Below are positions 1 through 8,658 of a stretch of DNA of 64,000 nucleotides, one piece after another; positions within the stretch are counted from its first letter, which is position 1; every line of letters starts with the position of its first letter. The notes beneath the pieces are model-generated. The model was not told the origin of the DNA. It ran no database searches and worked only from the letters and a program-made list of their open reading frames with translations. The DNA is taken from assembly GCF_006539145.1 (NCBI RefSeq), contig NZ_BJML01000001.1:124001-188000 (forward strand), written 5' to 3'. Source of the stretch: Microbacterium testaceum (GTDB lineage: Bacteria > Actinomycetota > Actinomycetes > Actinomycetales > Microbacteriaceae). The translations under genes were made by a program, and so were the position numbers.

Positions 1-177
1 ACCTGGAACGAGCAGATCGGCGTGCTGCCGTGGGATCTCGCGCGCTTCACCGGCGCGCGCGACGGCGCGTTCCCCCTCGAGATCATGACGACCACGGCCG
101 TGATCGGCGGGGTCGCCCTGATCGTCGGCGTCCTGCTCGCTTTACCGCGCCGCGTGTACGTCCGCTCCGCGCGCTGA
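1..177 (+). CDS. C-terminal end of a membrane protein (partial)
   Basis: The reading frame is open from the first base and ends at TGA 175-177, so only the last 58 residues are inside the window. It carries one clear hydrophobic segment (about residues 30-48, rich in V, I, G, L and A) followed by a short basic tail ending RRVYVRSAR, which is the pattern of a final membrane helix with a cytoplasmic tail. Nothing in the visible part identifies a family. Its stop lies only 3 bases from the stop of the convergent YccF gene, so the two mRNAs may share a termination region. Confidence 0.6.
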   Translation, partial: TWNEQIGVLPWDLARFTGARDGAFPLEIMTTTAVIGGVALIVGVLLALPRRVYVRSAR

Positions 178-180
178 GAG

Positions 181-588
181 TCAGCGTCCGGGGGTCTGGT
201 CGAACGGTCCGCCGCGACCGATCTCGCGTACCTCCTTGCCGAGGGGCATGAGCGACACCGGAACCAGTTTGAAGTTCGCGATTCCGAGCGGGATGCCGAT
301 GACCGTGACGCACAGCAGCAGCCCGGTGACGATGTGGCCCAGGGCGAGCCACCATCCGGCGAGGATCACCCAGACGACGTTGCCGAGGAACGATCCGACA
401 CCGGCGGAGCGCTTCGCGACGATCTCGCGGCCGAACGGCCACAGGGCGTACAGGCCGATACGGAACGAGGCGATCCCCCAGGGGATCGTGACGATGAGGA
501 TGCACAGCACGATCCCCGCGGCGAGGTAGCCGAGGAAGAGCCAGAAGCCCGAGAGGGCGAGCCAGAGGACGTTGAGGATCAGGCGCAT
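181..588 (-). CDS. YccF domain-containing inner membrane protein
   Basis: A 135-residue membrane protein with two internal copies of the YccF domain: each has the pattern N-V-(L/V)-W followed by a Trp-rich helix and a second helix ending in (I/V)-P-(W/L)-G-I-A, then P-(F/L)-G (first copy about residues 6-53, second about 69-116). The family is widespread and has no assigned function. I start it at ATG 588 (MRLILNVLW), because the duplicated domain begins there; a longer frame to 666 adds an Arg-rich stretch that does not look like protein. It is convergent with the partial gene at the window edge. Confidence 0.85.
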   Translation of the reverse strand: MRLILNVLWLALSGFWLFLGYLAAGIVLCILIVTIPWGIASFRIGLYALWPFGREIVAKRSAGVGSFLGNVVWVILAGWWLALGHIVTGLLLCVTVIGIPLGIANFKLVPVSLMPLGKEVREIGRGGPFDQTPGR

Positions 589-726
589 GCGTCCATCATG
601 GCGACGTCGGCTGAACGGCATCCGAGGGTGACTCCCGGCTCTAACCCGGGCCGTCTCGGCGCGCAACCGCCTGCCTGCCGCGCGGAGTCGCCGTTAGCGT
701 GGGCGCACCGAGGAAAGGGATCCGCC

Positions 727-1203
727 ATGTCCGACATCACCCGTGCCACACCCGAACGCCGCGTCCTGTCGAGCTTCAGCGACTACACCGGGGCGCAGGC
801 CGCCGTCGACCGGTTGTCGGACGCCGGTTTCCCCGTCGAGCACACCGCGATCGTCGGAACCGGCGTGCGCATCGTCGAGCAGGTGACCGGCCGCCTCACG
901 CGCGGTCGCGCGGCCGGGCTCGGAGCCGCCTCCGGGGCGTGGTTCGGGCTGATGATCGGCGTGCTGATCGGTCTGCTCAGCGTCGGGGGCTTCCTCGGTT
1001 TTGTCTTGCTCGGTCTCGTGCTCGGCGCCGTCTGGGGCGCCGTCTTCGGCTTCGTCGGCCACGCCTTCACGGGCGGCCGCCGCGACTTCTCGTCGGTGCA
1101 GGGGTTCGAAGCCGAGCGGTGGGATGTGACGGTGGATGCAGAGCACTTCTCCCGCGCGCAGTCGCTGCTGTCGTCGGGAGCGGCGGGCGAAGCGCGCGGC
1201 TGA
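727..1203 (+). CDS. General stress protein 17M-like (YflT family) membrane protein
   Basis: A 158-residue protein. The N-terminal part (about 13-60) has the fold signature of the general stress protein 17M/YflT domain: a beta-strand, then helix A-V-D-R-L-S-D-A-G-F-P and strand H-T-A-I-V-G. A long Gly-rich hydrophobic hairpin follows (about 70-118), and the C-terminal part returns to a strand-helix ending (W-D-V-T-V-D-A-E-H). Such proteins are common in Actinobacteria, often stress-induced, with unknown biochemical role. The start ATG 727 follows a good ribosome site (GAGGAAAGGGA, 709-719). No operon partner; pcrA begins 177 bases downstream. Confidence 0.8.
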   Translation: MSDITRATPERRVLSSFSDYTGAQAAVDRLSDAGFPVEHTAIVGTGVRIVEQVTGRLTRGRAAGLGAASGAWFGLMIGVLIGLLSVGGFLGFVLLGLVLGAVWGAVFGFVGHAFTGGRRDFSSVQGFEAERWDVTVDAEHFSRAQSLLSSGAAGEARG

Positions 1204-1380
1204 GGTATCCGCGGGCGCCCGGGTGGGTGCCGGGGTCGGCGGTCCGGTCGTGTTGGGGCGTCGTGCGTGGCCCCGGGGCGTGTTCGGTTGCACCGGGCCA
1301 CGAGCGGGAGAAGCGCGACCCCCGGGTCTGACCGGCGACGGGGCCGATGTCGGAGGCCCCCGCCTAGACTTGACCCCGCC

Positions 1381-3816
1381 ATGACCGATGCCTCCACGCC
1401 CCTCATCTTCGATGGCCCTGTGCCGTCGTCGGCCCGACCCGACGCCGACCTCCTCGAGGGGCTGAACGGTCCGCAGCGCGAGGCCGTGACCTATCGCGGC
1501 CCGGCGCTGCTCATCGTCGCGGGCGCCGGTTCGGGCAAGACCAGCGTGCTCACGCGGCGCATCGCCTCACTGCTGCGCACCCGCGAGGCGTACCCCAGCC
1601 AGATCCTCGCGATCACCTTCACGAACAAGGCCGCGGGTGAGATGCGCGAGCGCGTGCACCAGCTCATCGGTCAGAAGGCCGACGGCATGTGGATCTCGAC
1701 GTTCCACTCCGCGTGCGTGCGCATCCTCCGCCGCGAGGCCGAGCAGTTCGGCTTCACCAAGTCGTTCACCATCTACGACTCCGGAGACTCTCGTGCGCTC
1801 ATCAAGCGCCTGGTGAAAGAGCACGAGGGAGACTCGTTCGGCCTGACCCCGGCCGGAACCCAGAGCCGCATCTCGAAGCTCAAGAACGAGCTGGCCGATG
1901 CCGAGTCCTACGCGCGGTCCGCCAACATGAGCGACCCGGCCGAGCGGGTGTTCGTCGAGATCTTCGGCTCCTACCAGCGCGAGCTGCAGCGTGCCAACGC
2001 CTTCGATTTCGACGACCTCATCGCCCAGACCGTGTACCTGTTCCGGGCATTCCCGCAGGTGGCCGATCGGTACCGCAAGCGGTTCCGGCACATTCTGGTC
2101 GACGAGTACCAAGACACCAACCACGCGCAGTACGCGCTCATCCACGAGCTCACCCGGCCTCCGGGGTCCGACGCCGAGCCGTTCTCGTCGGGCGGCATGA
2201 TGATCTTCGACGCCGAGCCCGCCGGCGAAGATGCGGCGTCGCTCACGGTCGTCGGTGACTCCGACCAGTCGATCTACGCCTTCCGCGGCGCCGACATCCG
2301 CAACATCAGCGAGTTCGAGCGCGACTACCCGGGCGCCAAGGTCGTGCTGCTCGAGCAGAACTACCGCTCCACGCAGAACATCCTGTCGGCGGCCAACGCG
2401 GTCATCTCGAACAACTTCGACCGCAAAGACAAGAAGCTCTGGACCAACGTCGGTGCGGGCGATCCCATCATCGGCTTCACCGGCTACTCGCAGCACGACG
2501 AGGCCCAGTTCGTGGCCGACGAGATCGAAGCGCTGCACAAGAAGGGCGTCGACTATTCGGGCGTCGCGGTGTTCTACCGCACCAACTCGCAGTCTCGCGC
2601 GCTCGAAGAGATCTTCATCCGCTCGGCCGTGCCCTACAAGATCATGGGCGGCACGAAGTTCTACGAGCGCGCCGAGATCAAGGACGCCCTCGCCTACCTC
2701 GTCGCCGTCGCCAACCCCGCGGACTCGATGGCGCTGCGGCGCATCCTCAACCGTCCGCGCCGCGGCATCGGTGACGTCACAGAGACCGCCATCGCCCGCT
2801 ACGCCGCCGAGCACGACATCACCTTCCGTGACGCCCTGGCCAACTCGGCCCAGATCGGCGTCGGCCCGAAGCTGCAGAAGGCCATCGACCAGCTCGACGC
2901 GGTGCTGACCGAGGCCACGGCGGTCATGCTCCCGGCATCCGGAGAGCTCGCCCCCTCCACCTCGGTCACCGAGGGTCTGACGCTGCTGCTGAACAAGAGC
3001 GGCTACTTCGACGCCCTGCGCGCGAGCAAAGACCCGCAAGACGAGGCGCGCCTCGAGAACCTCGACGAGCTCGTCGCCGTGACACGCGAATTCGCGCGCA
3101 ACAACCCCGAGGGCACGATCATCGATTTCCTCACCGAGGTCACGCTCGTCGCAGATGCCGACGACCTCGACGACGCGTCGGGTTCGGTGTCGCTCATGAC
3201 CTTGCACACGGCGAAGGGCCTCGAGTACGACGCGGTGTTCCTCACCGGCGTCGAGGAAGACCTGCTGCCGCACCGCATCTCGGCGAACGAACCGGGCGGA
3301 CCGCAGGAGGAGCGCCGACTGTTCTATGTCGGTATCACCCGCGCCCGCAAGCGCCTCCACCTCTCGCTTGCGATGACCCGCGCACAGTTCGGCGAGGTCA
3401 CGGTCGCGATGCCGAGCCGGTTCCTGCAAGAGATCCCGGCCGACCTCATCGACTGGCGGCAGTCGCCCGGCGACGTCAACGGTCGCGGAGGTTCGCAGTC
3501 GCGCGCGCTCAACGCACGCGGCCAACGCCCGGGTCAGCCGGGCAGCGGGGGTAATCGTTACGGTGACGACCTCGTGCCGCTGCCCAAGCGCGCGCCGGCC
3601 GACCCGAGCAAGTTCCCCAACCGCATCCCGGCGAAGGTTCGCGACAACGGCGACCTGGAACTCGCGTCGGGCGACCGCATCCGCCACGACGACTTCGGCG
3701 AGGGCCGGGTCGACGCCGTGACGGGCGAAGGCGCGAAGCGCGTGGCGCACGTGCGCTTCGACACCGTCGGACCGAAGAAGCTGCTCGTCAAGATCGCGCC
3801 GATCGCCAAGCTGTAG
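1381..3816 (+). CDS. pcrA: ATP-dependent DNA helicase PcrA/UvrD
   Basis: An 811-residue SF1A helicase that unwinds 3'-5' during repair and replication restart. Visible motifs in order: Q motif (LNGPQREAV, about 28-36), Walker A (AGAGSGKTS, 47-55), TFTNKAA (Ia), DEYQDTN (II, Walker B), VVGDSDQSIYAFRGAD (III), QNYRSTQ (IV), LMTLHTAKGLEYDAV (V) and FYVGITRARKRL (VI). A C-terminal Tudor-like tail (about 745-811) is typical of PcrA. An acidic insertion of about 30 residues (2157-2245) separates motifs II and III. I use ATG 1381, not the longer frame from 1267, because the ATG is followed at once by family-like sequence and upstream residues are Arg/Pro junk. Confidence 0.95.
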   Translation: MTDASTPLIFDGPVPSSARPDADLLEGLNGPQREAVTYRGPALLIVAGAGSGKTSVLTRRIASLLRTREAYPSQILAITFTNKAAGEMRERVHQLIGQKADGMWISTFHSACVRILRREAEQFGFTKSFTIYDSGDSRALIKRLVKEHEGDSFGLTPAGTQSRISKLKNELADAESYARSANMSDPAERVFVEIFGSYQRELQRANAFDFDDLIAQTVYLFRAFPQVADRYRKRFRHILVDEYQDTNHAQYALIHELTRPPGSDAEPFSSGGMMIFDAEPAGEDAASLTVVGDSDQSIYAFRGADIRNISEFERDYPGAKVVLLEQNYRSTQNILSAANAVISNNFDRKDKKLWTNVGAGDPIIGFTGYSQHDEAQFVADEIEALHKKGVDYSGVAVFYRTNSQSRALEEIFIRSAVPYKIMGGTKFYERAEIKDALAYLVAVANPADSMALRRILNRPRRGIGDVTETAIARYAAEHDITFRDALANSAQIGVGPKLQKAIDQLDAVLTEATAVMLPASGELAPSTSVTEGLTLLLNKSGYFDALRASKDPQDEARLENLDELVAVTREFARNNPEGTIIDFLTEVTLVADADDLDDASGSVSLMTLHTAKGLEYDAVFLTGVEEDLLPHRISANEPGGPQEERRLFYVGITRARKRLHLSLAMTRAQFGEVTVAMPSRFLQEIPADLIDWRQSPGDVNGRGGSQSRALNARGQRPGQPGSGGNRYGDDLVPLPKRAPADPSKFPNRIPAKVRDNGDLELASGDRIRHDDFGEGRVDAVTGEGAKRVAHVRFDTVGPKKLLVKIAPIAKL

Positions 3817-3964
3817 GGCCCGTCGCGCGGCGGTCCGCGGGCGCGGCCCGCATGGTGGCGTGCGGGTTCGGGTCGCGCGGCGGCGCGCGAGCTCTCGGTC
3901 CGGCCCGCTCGGCGTGAGCGCTCGGCGTGCCCGCTCGGCGCGAGACGCCGCCCGCGGGCGGGGT

Positions 3965-4117
3965 GCGGTGTGCGGCCCGGTATGGGCGGTCGGGCGGCGG
4001 TGTGTGGCCCCGGTGTGCGCGAGCGGTCGGCGGTGTGCTGCCCCGGTGGGGGCGGTCCTGCGGCGGTGTGCTGCCCCGGTGTACGTGGGCCTGCGGCGGT
4101 GTGCTGCCCGCGGCAAC
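3965..4117. repeat. 33-bp tandem repeat, about five units
   Basis: The word GCGGTGTG starts units at 3965, 3997, 4030, 4063 and 4096, giving spacings of 32, 33, 33 and 33 bases. Later units share GCGGTGTGCTGCCCCGGTG; earlier ones are degenerate. It lies in the 845-base gene-free stretch between pcrA and the SseB gene, which otherwise holds two nested palindromes and a 12-bp repeat. Unit length is a multiple of three, so long frames run through it on both strands, but these look like repeat artefacts (Gln-His-Thr-Ala and Pro/Gly runs), and I call no gene. Confidence 0.8.
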
Positions 4118-4119
4118 AC

Positions 4120-4186
4120 GCATAAACGCTCTTTGCTCTCATAAACGCGCTGTGCTCGCGTTTATGAGAGCAGATCGCGTTTATCG
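4120..4186. repeat. Nested palindrome A (CATAAACGCG / CGCGTTTATG)
   Basis: Perfect 15-base arms GCTCTCATAAACGCG (4135-4149) and CGCGTTTATGAGAGC (4157-4171) enclose a 7-base loop CTGTGCT. Outside them a second pair, ATAAACGC (4122-4129) and GCGTTTAT (4177-4184), is also complementary. The outer arms repeat the inner arm core, so the ATAAACGC word occurs four times in 67 bases in alternating orientation. A second copy with the same architecture lies 190 bases downstream. Confidence 0.9.
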
Positions 4187-4312
4187 CTGCTCAGTGCGGT
4201 AGGTTGTCCGCGTCTTGACCCGCCGGCCGGGCGCGTAAACGCGATCCCGCGGCGTGAGCGCGGTCTCGGCGCCCGCGGCGTGAGCGCTGCTCCGACCCGC
4301 TCCGCCCCATAC

Positions 4313-4375
4313 ATAAACGCGATTCCGTCGCATAAACGCGCTCTGCTCGCGTTTATGGGCGCGTATCGCGTTTAT
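4313..4375. repeat. Nested palindrome B, second copy
   Basis: Inner arms CATAAACGCG (4331-4340) and CGCGTTTATG (4348-4357) enclose the 7-base loop CTCTGCT, differing from copy A (CTGTGCT) at one position. Outer arms ATAAACGCGAT (4313-4323) and ATCGCGTTTAT (4365-4375) are perfectly complementary over 11 bases. The spacer between inner and outer arms has diverged from copy A, while arms and loop are kept. A degenerate half-copy (GTAAACGCGAT) is visible near 4235. Confidence 0.9.
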
Positions 4376-4456
4376 CGGCGCCTGGATGTGACCGGCCCGA
4401 CCCGTGGGCGCGCCCCGCTGGCCGGCGGGCCCGGGTCGCGGGCGCCGGCCGAGGCG

Positions 4457-4552
4457 CACGCACGGGGCCACGCACCCGGCTGGACATGGGGCCACACACG
4501 GGGTCACGCACGGGGCTGCACACGGGGCTGCACCCGGGGCCACGCACGGGGC
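4457..4552. repeat. 12-bp tandem repeat, eight units
   Basis: Eight consecutive 12-base units with consensus CACGCACGGGGC (variants such as TGCACACGGGGC and CACGCACCCGGC) fill this stretch without length change. It sits about 110 bases upstream of the SseB-family gene. No promoter or open frame that I would trust overlaps it. Confidence 0.85.
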
Positions 4553-4661
4553 TGTGCGATGCGCCGGTGCGCTCGCTGTGCGCCTCCGCGCCGAGCGGAC
4601 GTGCGCCGCGCACCCGCCCTCGCGGACCCGGCCGCGTGAACGGCCCGGATAGGCTTGCGCA

Positions 4662-5756
4662 ATGGCTCTCTTCTCGCGCCGCAAGAAGTCCGACTCCGAC
4701 GACGCATCGGTCGACCGGCCCGACACCACGATCGAGCCGGGCGAACAGCCCGTCGATCCCGCAGGCCCGAGCGACGCCGCTCCTGTTGCAGAGGTCCCGG
4801 CCGAAGCCGCCCCGACCGTGGGCATCTCGATGTCGTCGTTCCGCGGCGTGGGCGCCGGCCCCGACGTGCCGGACCCCTCGTCGACGCCGCCCGTGGCGGC
4901 CCGCCCGTCGGCGCGGCAGCCCGGCGCGATGGAGGCCCCCGAGGCTCCCGAGACGGTGCCGGGTCTTCGCGACAACGTCCTGCTCGGTAACGCTCTCGCC
5001 GAGATCGAGGGGCAGCCCGAACCGACCCAACTGCTCAACATCGCGCGGCAGCTGCTGCAGGGACACGTCTTCCTTCGCGTGAAGGGCGACGCCCGCGCGC
5101 TCCTCGCCGAGGGCAAGGACCTCCCGCTCGCCGTCGCCAACAACGGAGACGAGCAGCTCGTCCTCGCCTACAGCGGCGGCCAGGCCCTGCGCGCCAGCGT
5201 CGAGGCGGACGGTGACCGCGACACCTCCGCGATGGGCCAGCCCGTCATGGCCCTGCTGCGTCACGTGCTCGCGGGTCCCTTCGCGGGTCTCATCCTCGAT
5301 CCCGCGTCCCAGCCGAACCGCGCCGTGCTTCCCAAGGCCCTCCTCGAGCGCATGGTCGCCGAGGTCGACCCCGAACTGCGCATCAAGACCGCGCTGTGTG
5401 AGACTCGCGATGACTCCACGGCATCCACGATCGTCGATGCCATCGTCGCCGAGGCGCCCCTCTGGATTGGAGTGAACCGCTCCGAAGAGGGGGGCCCGAT
5501 CGGCGTCGCCGAGTCGCGGTCGGCCACGGGCGAGCGCTTCCTCGAGGTCTTCACGCACCCGCTCGAGCTCCTCGCCCTCGGACGTGGCGACCAGCCGCTG
5601 CCCATCCAGCGCACCCAGCTCGCGAAGGCTCTCGCCGGCGACGCGGCGCTGACCGGCATCCTGATCGATCCTGCCGGCCCGTGGATCCGCATCGACCGCG
5701 ACGAGCTCGCTCCGGTGATCGCTCTGGCGGAAGAGGGCTCCGAGCCCACCGCCTGA
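4662..5756 (+). CDS. SseB family protein
   Basis: A 364-residue protein. Residues 1-100 are low-complexity, acidic and Pro/Ala-rich (after MALFSRRKK), probably disordered. From about residue 105 the sequence follows the SseB N-terminal domain family: LRDNVLLGNALAEIEGQ, then FLRVKGDARALLAEG and LVLAYSGGQALRAS. A second alpha/beta half ends in GPWIRIDRDELAPVIAL. The family is named for a Salmonella protein with a weakly defined role; function here is unknown. Start ATG 4662 gives the usual MALFSRR opening of actinobacterial homologues. A strong hairpin terminator follows 10 bases after the stop. Confidence 0.8.
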   Translation: MALFSRRKKSDSDDASVDRPDTTIEPGEQPVDPAGPSDAAPVAEVPAEAAPTVGISMSSFRGVGAGPDVPDPSSTPPVAARPSARQPGAMEAPEAPETVPGLRDNVLLGNALAEIEGQPEPTQLLNIARQLLQGHVFLRVKGDARALLAEGKDLPLAVANNGDEQLVLAYSGGQALRASVEADGDRDTSAMGQPVMALLRHVLAGPFAGLILDPASQPNRAVLPKALLERMVAEVDPELRIKTALCETRDDSTASTIVDAIVAEAPLWIGVNRSEEGGPIGVAESRSATGERFLEVFTHPLELLALGRGDQPLPIQRTQLAKALAGDAALTGILIDPAGPWIRIDRDELAPVIALAEEGSEPTA

Positions 5757-5765
5757 TTCGATGAC

Positions 5766-5807
5766 ACGACGGCGGGCCGCTCCCTTTCGGGGGCGGCCCG
5801 CCGTCGT
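5766..5807. terminator. Bidirectional hairpin terminator
   Basis: Perfect 15-base arms ACGACGGCGGGCCGC (5766-5780) and GCGGCCCGCCGTCGT (5793-5807), with further CCC/GGG pairing inside the loop. It lies between the convergent SseB-family and DUF1684 genes, so it can serve both. It lacks a long T tract, as is usual in high-GC actinobacteria. Confidence 0.8.
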
Positions 5808-5812
5808 TCGTG

Positions 5813-6439
5813 TCAGACCCCGTACAGTTCGCCGACCGGCACCGCCACCGGAAGCACATTGCCCGCCGGTGCCAGCGGGCACGCCCACATCGGGTCGTAC
5901 GCGCACGAGGGGTTGTACGCGAAGTTGAAGTCGATGACCAGGGTGTCGGGGGCGGCACCCCGGCCGAGGTCGGCCCCCTTGATCGTGTCGAGCAGGTAGC
6001 GCCCACCGCCGTACGTACCGCCGGGGCGGCCGGCCGCGGCATCCCGAACAGGGACGAACAACCCGCCCCCGTACGAGGTCAGCCGCCAGACGTCGAGAGA
6101 CCCGGTGTCGGGCAGCTCGACGCGACCGATGCGCTCGAATCCCACCTCGCCGTCGGTGCCGGTCGTCGCGACGAATGAGGCCTCATCGGCGTCGAGCAGG
6201 GGTACCTCGAAGCGCCACGCGGCGTCGTACGGTGCGAGTGGCAGGCCGACGAACCCTTCGCGCTGCTCCGGGAGCAGGGGAGTGGCCGGGTGATCGGCGA
6301 ACAGCGCATCTCGCTCGATGCGCCACAGCTCGTGGGCGTCTTCGGGGTCGTCGGCTTCGCGCACCGCGTCGTACAGGGCGAAGACGCGGCGGCGCCAATC
6401 GGCGATGTCGAGGGCGGTTCGAGCGGCTGCGGTGGTCAT
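5813..6439 (-). CDS. DUF1684 domain-containing protein
   Basis: A 208-residue protein matching DUF1684 over nearly its whole length: N-terminal helix DWRRRVFALYDAVRE, WRIERDALFADHPATPL, FVGLPLAPYDAAWRF, a central strand region, then GTYGGGRYLLDTIKGAD and the family's hallmark end LVIDFNFAYNPSCAYDPMWACPLAP. The family is cytoplasmic and uncharacterised. Start ATG 6439 opens directly into the domain. The C-terminal Cys pair in NPSCAYDPMWACP is conserved in family members I know and suggests a structural or metal role. Confidence 0.85.
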   Translation of the reverse strand: MTTAAARTALDIADWRRRVFALYDAVREADDPEDAHELWRIERDALFADHPATPLLPEQREGFVGLPLAPYDAAWRFEVPLLDADEASFVATTGTDGEVGFERIGRVELPDTGSLDVWRLTSYGGGLFVPVRDAAAGRPGGTYGGGRYLLDTIKGADLGRGAAPDTLVIDFNFAYNPSCAYDPMWACPLAPAGNVLPVAVPVGELYGV

Positions 6440-6623
6440 GTGTCGAGCGTAAGGGGCGGCCGGATGCCAGGACTCGGGCTGGACAGTGGGAGCGGTGAGA
6501 CTGTGGGCGGGGCTGGCGGGCGGGCACCCCGGCGACCGGGACTTCGTGCGGACAACGTTGGGCTGCGAAACCGTAGGTCTCCGCCCCCGGAAATCGCCGT
6601 GGCATGGAGGGGCGCTCCAGGTT

Positions 6624-6815
6624 TCACCGATCGATCAGGTGAGTTGGTCGGCGACACCCTGCAGCTGGTCGGCAAAAACGATAGACCCTGTTGAAGGACG
6701 AAAATCCCAACCGATCGACCCGCTCTATCTGGGCGGCTGGCCCGAGGGTGCGCCGGCAGATGCTGTTGATGTCGTGGAGTTCGGAAGACGAGATCGTCGG
6801 GACCGACGCGGTCAC
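6624..6815 (-). pseudogene. Truncated phosphotransferase-like (APH family) remnant
   Basis: A GTG at 6815 overlaps the TGA of the upstream LysE gene (GTGA), as expected for a coupled downstream gene. The first 45 or so residues (ELHDINSICRRTLGPAAQ, then IERVDRLGFSSFNRVYRF) look like the start of an aminoglycoside/choline kinase-like phosphotransferase, where a helix is followed by the G-x-x-S-(F/Y)-N-x-(V/T)-Y-R strand. After that the frame turns to nonsense and stops at 6624; no kinase catalytic loop follows. The next 184 bases to the DUF1684 gene hold nothing I recognise. Family assignment is tentative. Confidence 0.35.
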
Positions 6816-7482
6816 GCGTGTGCCCCCATATGAGCTCGGAGAGCTGAGCCTTCCAGGGCGACCCCTATGCCGAAGCCGACGAGAACCGTTCCTGTAACGC
6901 CATCGATGGTGCGAGACACTTTTCGGCGTCGAAGCCACCGGCTGGACTTCTGGGCTACCAGGGCGAGAGCCGTCGACCAGGCACTACCGATCAGCACGTG
7001 CACTCCAGCGAGCGCGAGACCCCACACGATGTGAGGTGCCTCTTCGGGGATGAATTGGGGGAGGATCGCGACGTAGAACGCGCCCATCTTCGGGTTGAGC
7101 AGATTCGTCAAAGCGCCTTGGCGCCATCCGCGGAAGAAAGAATCCCCGCTGACGGGGCCATCGTCGCCCGCTCCGGCGGTGCCGGTCCCGCGGATCGCCG
7201 ACCAGATCATCCGCCCACCGATCCACGCGAGGTATGCGGCCCGACGAGACGGATGGCGTCATAGAGCTGAGCAGAAGCCAGCAGGATCGCGCTGACGCCG
7301 ATCGCCGCCAGGAAGCCCCACAGGAGGGTTCCTGTTTGGATACCGGCAATGACTCCGAAGGCTCGCCGCTTTCCGCTGACAGCGGCACTGCGGAGGACGA
7401 GGGCTGTGTCCAGGCCGGGGGTGACAGTGAGCAGGCCAACCACGAGGGCGAATGACGCGATCACCGAGACGGAGGGCAGCAT
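6812..7482 (-). pseudogene. LysE/RhtB family exporter, frameshifted
   Basis: The first part (from ATG 7482, MLPSVSVIASFALVVG then LTVTPGLDTALVLRSAA) is a typical LysE/RhtB amino-acid exporter start with the TPG-D signature. It reads to QLYDAIRLVG and loses frame near 7240; the other half continues in the next frame as AAYLAWIGGRMIWSAIRG, then LTNLLNPKMGAFYVAILPQF, with the family's N-P-K motif, to TGA 6812. The two halves join perfectly if one base is added to the CCC run at 7240-7242. It is either a pseudogene by one-base deletion or a sequencing error in a homopolymer. Confidence 0.8.
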
Positions 7483-7632
7483 GTATCGAGGGTAGCGTCG
7501 GGGTATCTCGCGGTTGATGTCCTGCCGCTCGACACACGTCGGCTTCGCATGAGGTTCGACGACCCGACCCGAACCCCGTCCCGCAGTGCAACCCGGCAGA
7601 CACCACCGCCACCCGGGCGCTAGCGTCGGGAC

Positions 7633-8658
7633 ATGGCATCCCCCCGCATCACGCTGACCGTGCCGGGCCCCGAGGGTGATCGCGAGGTGGGCATCTCCAA
7701 CCCCGATCGCGTGCTGTGGCCCGAGGTGGGCATCACCAAGCGCGAGCTCGCCGAGTACCTCATCGCCGTCGCCGATCCCTTCATCGCCGCGAACGGGCAC
7801 CGGCCGGTGTCGCTCGAGCGCTTCCCCGAGGGCGTGGGCGGCGAGGCGTTCTTCTCGAAGAACCCGCCGAAGGGGGCGCCGGACTTCGTCGAGGCCGTGA
7901 CCGTGACGTACAACAGCGGGCGCCGGCATCCGCAGCTCTTCCTCGGCGAGATCGCGTCGGCGGTGTGGGCCGCGCAGATGAACACGATCGTGTTCCACCC
8001 GTGGGCCTCGCTCGCGAGCGACGCGGATCACCCGGTCGAGTTGCGCATCGACCTCGACCCGCAACCGGGCACCGGTATCGCCGAGGCGGTCGCGGCGGCG
8101 CACGAGTTGCGGACGGTCCTGCGCGAAGCGGGTCTTGAGGCCTGGATCAAGACCAGTGGCAACCGCGGTCTGCACGTGTTCTGCCCGATCGAGCCGACGC
8201 ATGAGTTCCTCGACGTCCGGCACGCGGTCATCGCCGCGGCGCGCGAGCTGGAGCGACGGATGCCGGATGCCGTGACCACCAGCTGGTGGAAGGAAGAGCG
8301 CGGAGAGCGGATCTTCGTCGACTTCAACCAGGCCAACCGCGACCGCACGATGGCGGGTGCCTACTCGCCCCGAGCGCTGCCGACCGCGACCGTGTCGACG
8401 CCGGTGACCTGGGACGAACTCGACGACATCGACCCGCTCGCCTTTACCGTGCGTTCGATTCCCGAGCGATTGGCATCCGTCGGCGATCCGTGGGCGGGAT
8501 TCGCCGAGAAACCCGGACGCATCGACACGCTGCTGCAGTGGTGGCAGCGCGACCTCGACGACGGGCTGGGGGAGCTGCCGTTCCCGCCCGAGTTCCCGAA
8601 GATGCCGGGGGAGCCGCCGCGCGTGCAGCCGTCGCGGGCGAAGGCCCCGGGCGCTTAG
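7633..8658 (+). CDS. LigD-type NHEJ DNA polymerase/primase domain protein
   Basis: A 341-residue stand-alone polymerase domain of the archaeo-eukaryotic primase superfamily, as in LigD. Landmarks: (S)NPDRVLWPE near residue 23, SLERFPEGVGGEAFFSKNPPKG, the catalytic carboxylates in LRIDLDPQPG, the KTSGNRGLHVFCPI strand with the conserved Ser/His, and VDFNQANRDRTMAGAYSPR. This enzyme adds nucleotides, often ribonucleotides, at DNA ends during non-homologous end joining. The ligase function is encoded separately at 10963-12006, and no Ku gene is in the window. Its TAG shares bases with the TAA of the convergent regulator. Confidence 0.9.
   Translation: MASPRITLTVPGPEGDREVGISNPDRVLWPEVGITKRELAEYLIAVADPFIAANGHRPVSLERFPEGVGGEAFFSKNPPKGAPDFVEAVTVTYNSGRRHPQLFLGEIASAVWAAQMNTIVFHPWASLASDADHPVELRIDLDPQPGTGIAEAVAAAHELRTVLREAGLEAWIKTSGNRGLHVFCPIEPTHEFLDVRHAVIAAARELERRMPDAVTTSWWKEERGERIFVDFNQANRDRTMAGAYSPRALPTATVSTPVTWDELDDIDPLAFTVRSIPERLASVGDPWAGFAEKPGRIDTLLQWWQRDLDDGLGELPFPPEFPKMPGEPPRVQPSRAKAPGA

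Noticed and set aside
1567..4119. 850-residue open frame on the minus strand
   Set aside because: Antisense to pcrA; long only because high GC leaves few stops, and it reads as Arg/Val/Leu-rich sequence without motifs.
4280..5143. Frames in the repeat region on both strands
   Set aside because: They are translations of 12-bp repeats and palindromes and run into the SseB gene on the opposite strand.
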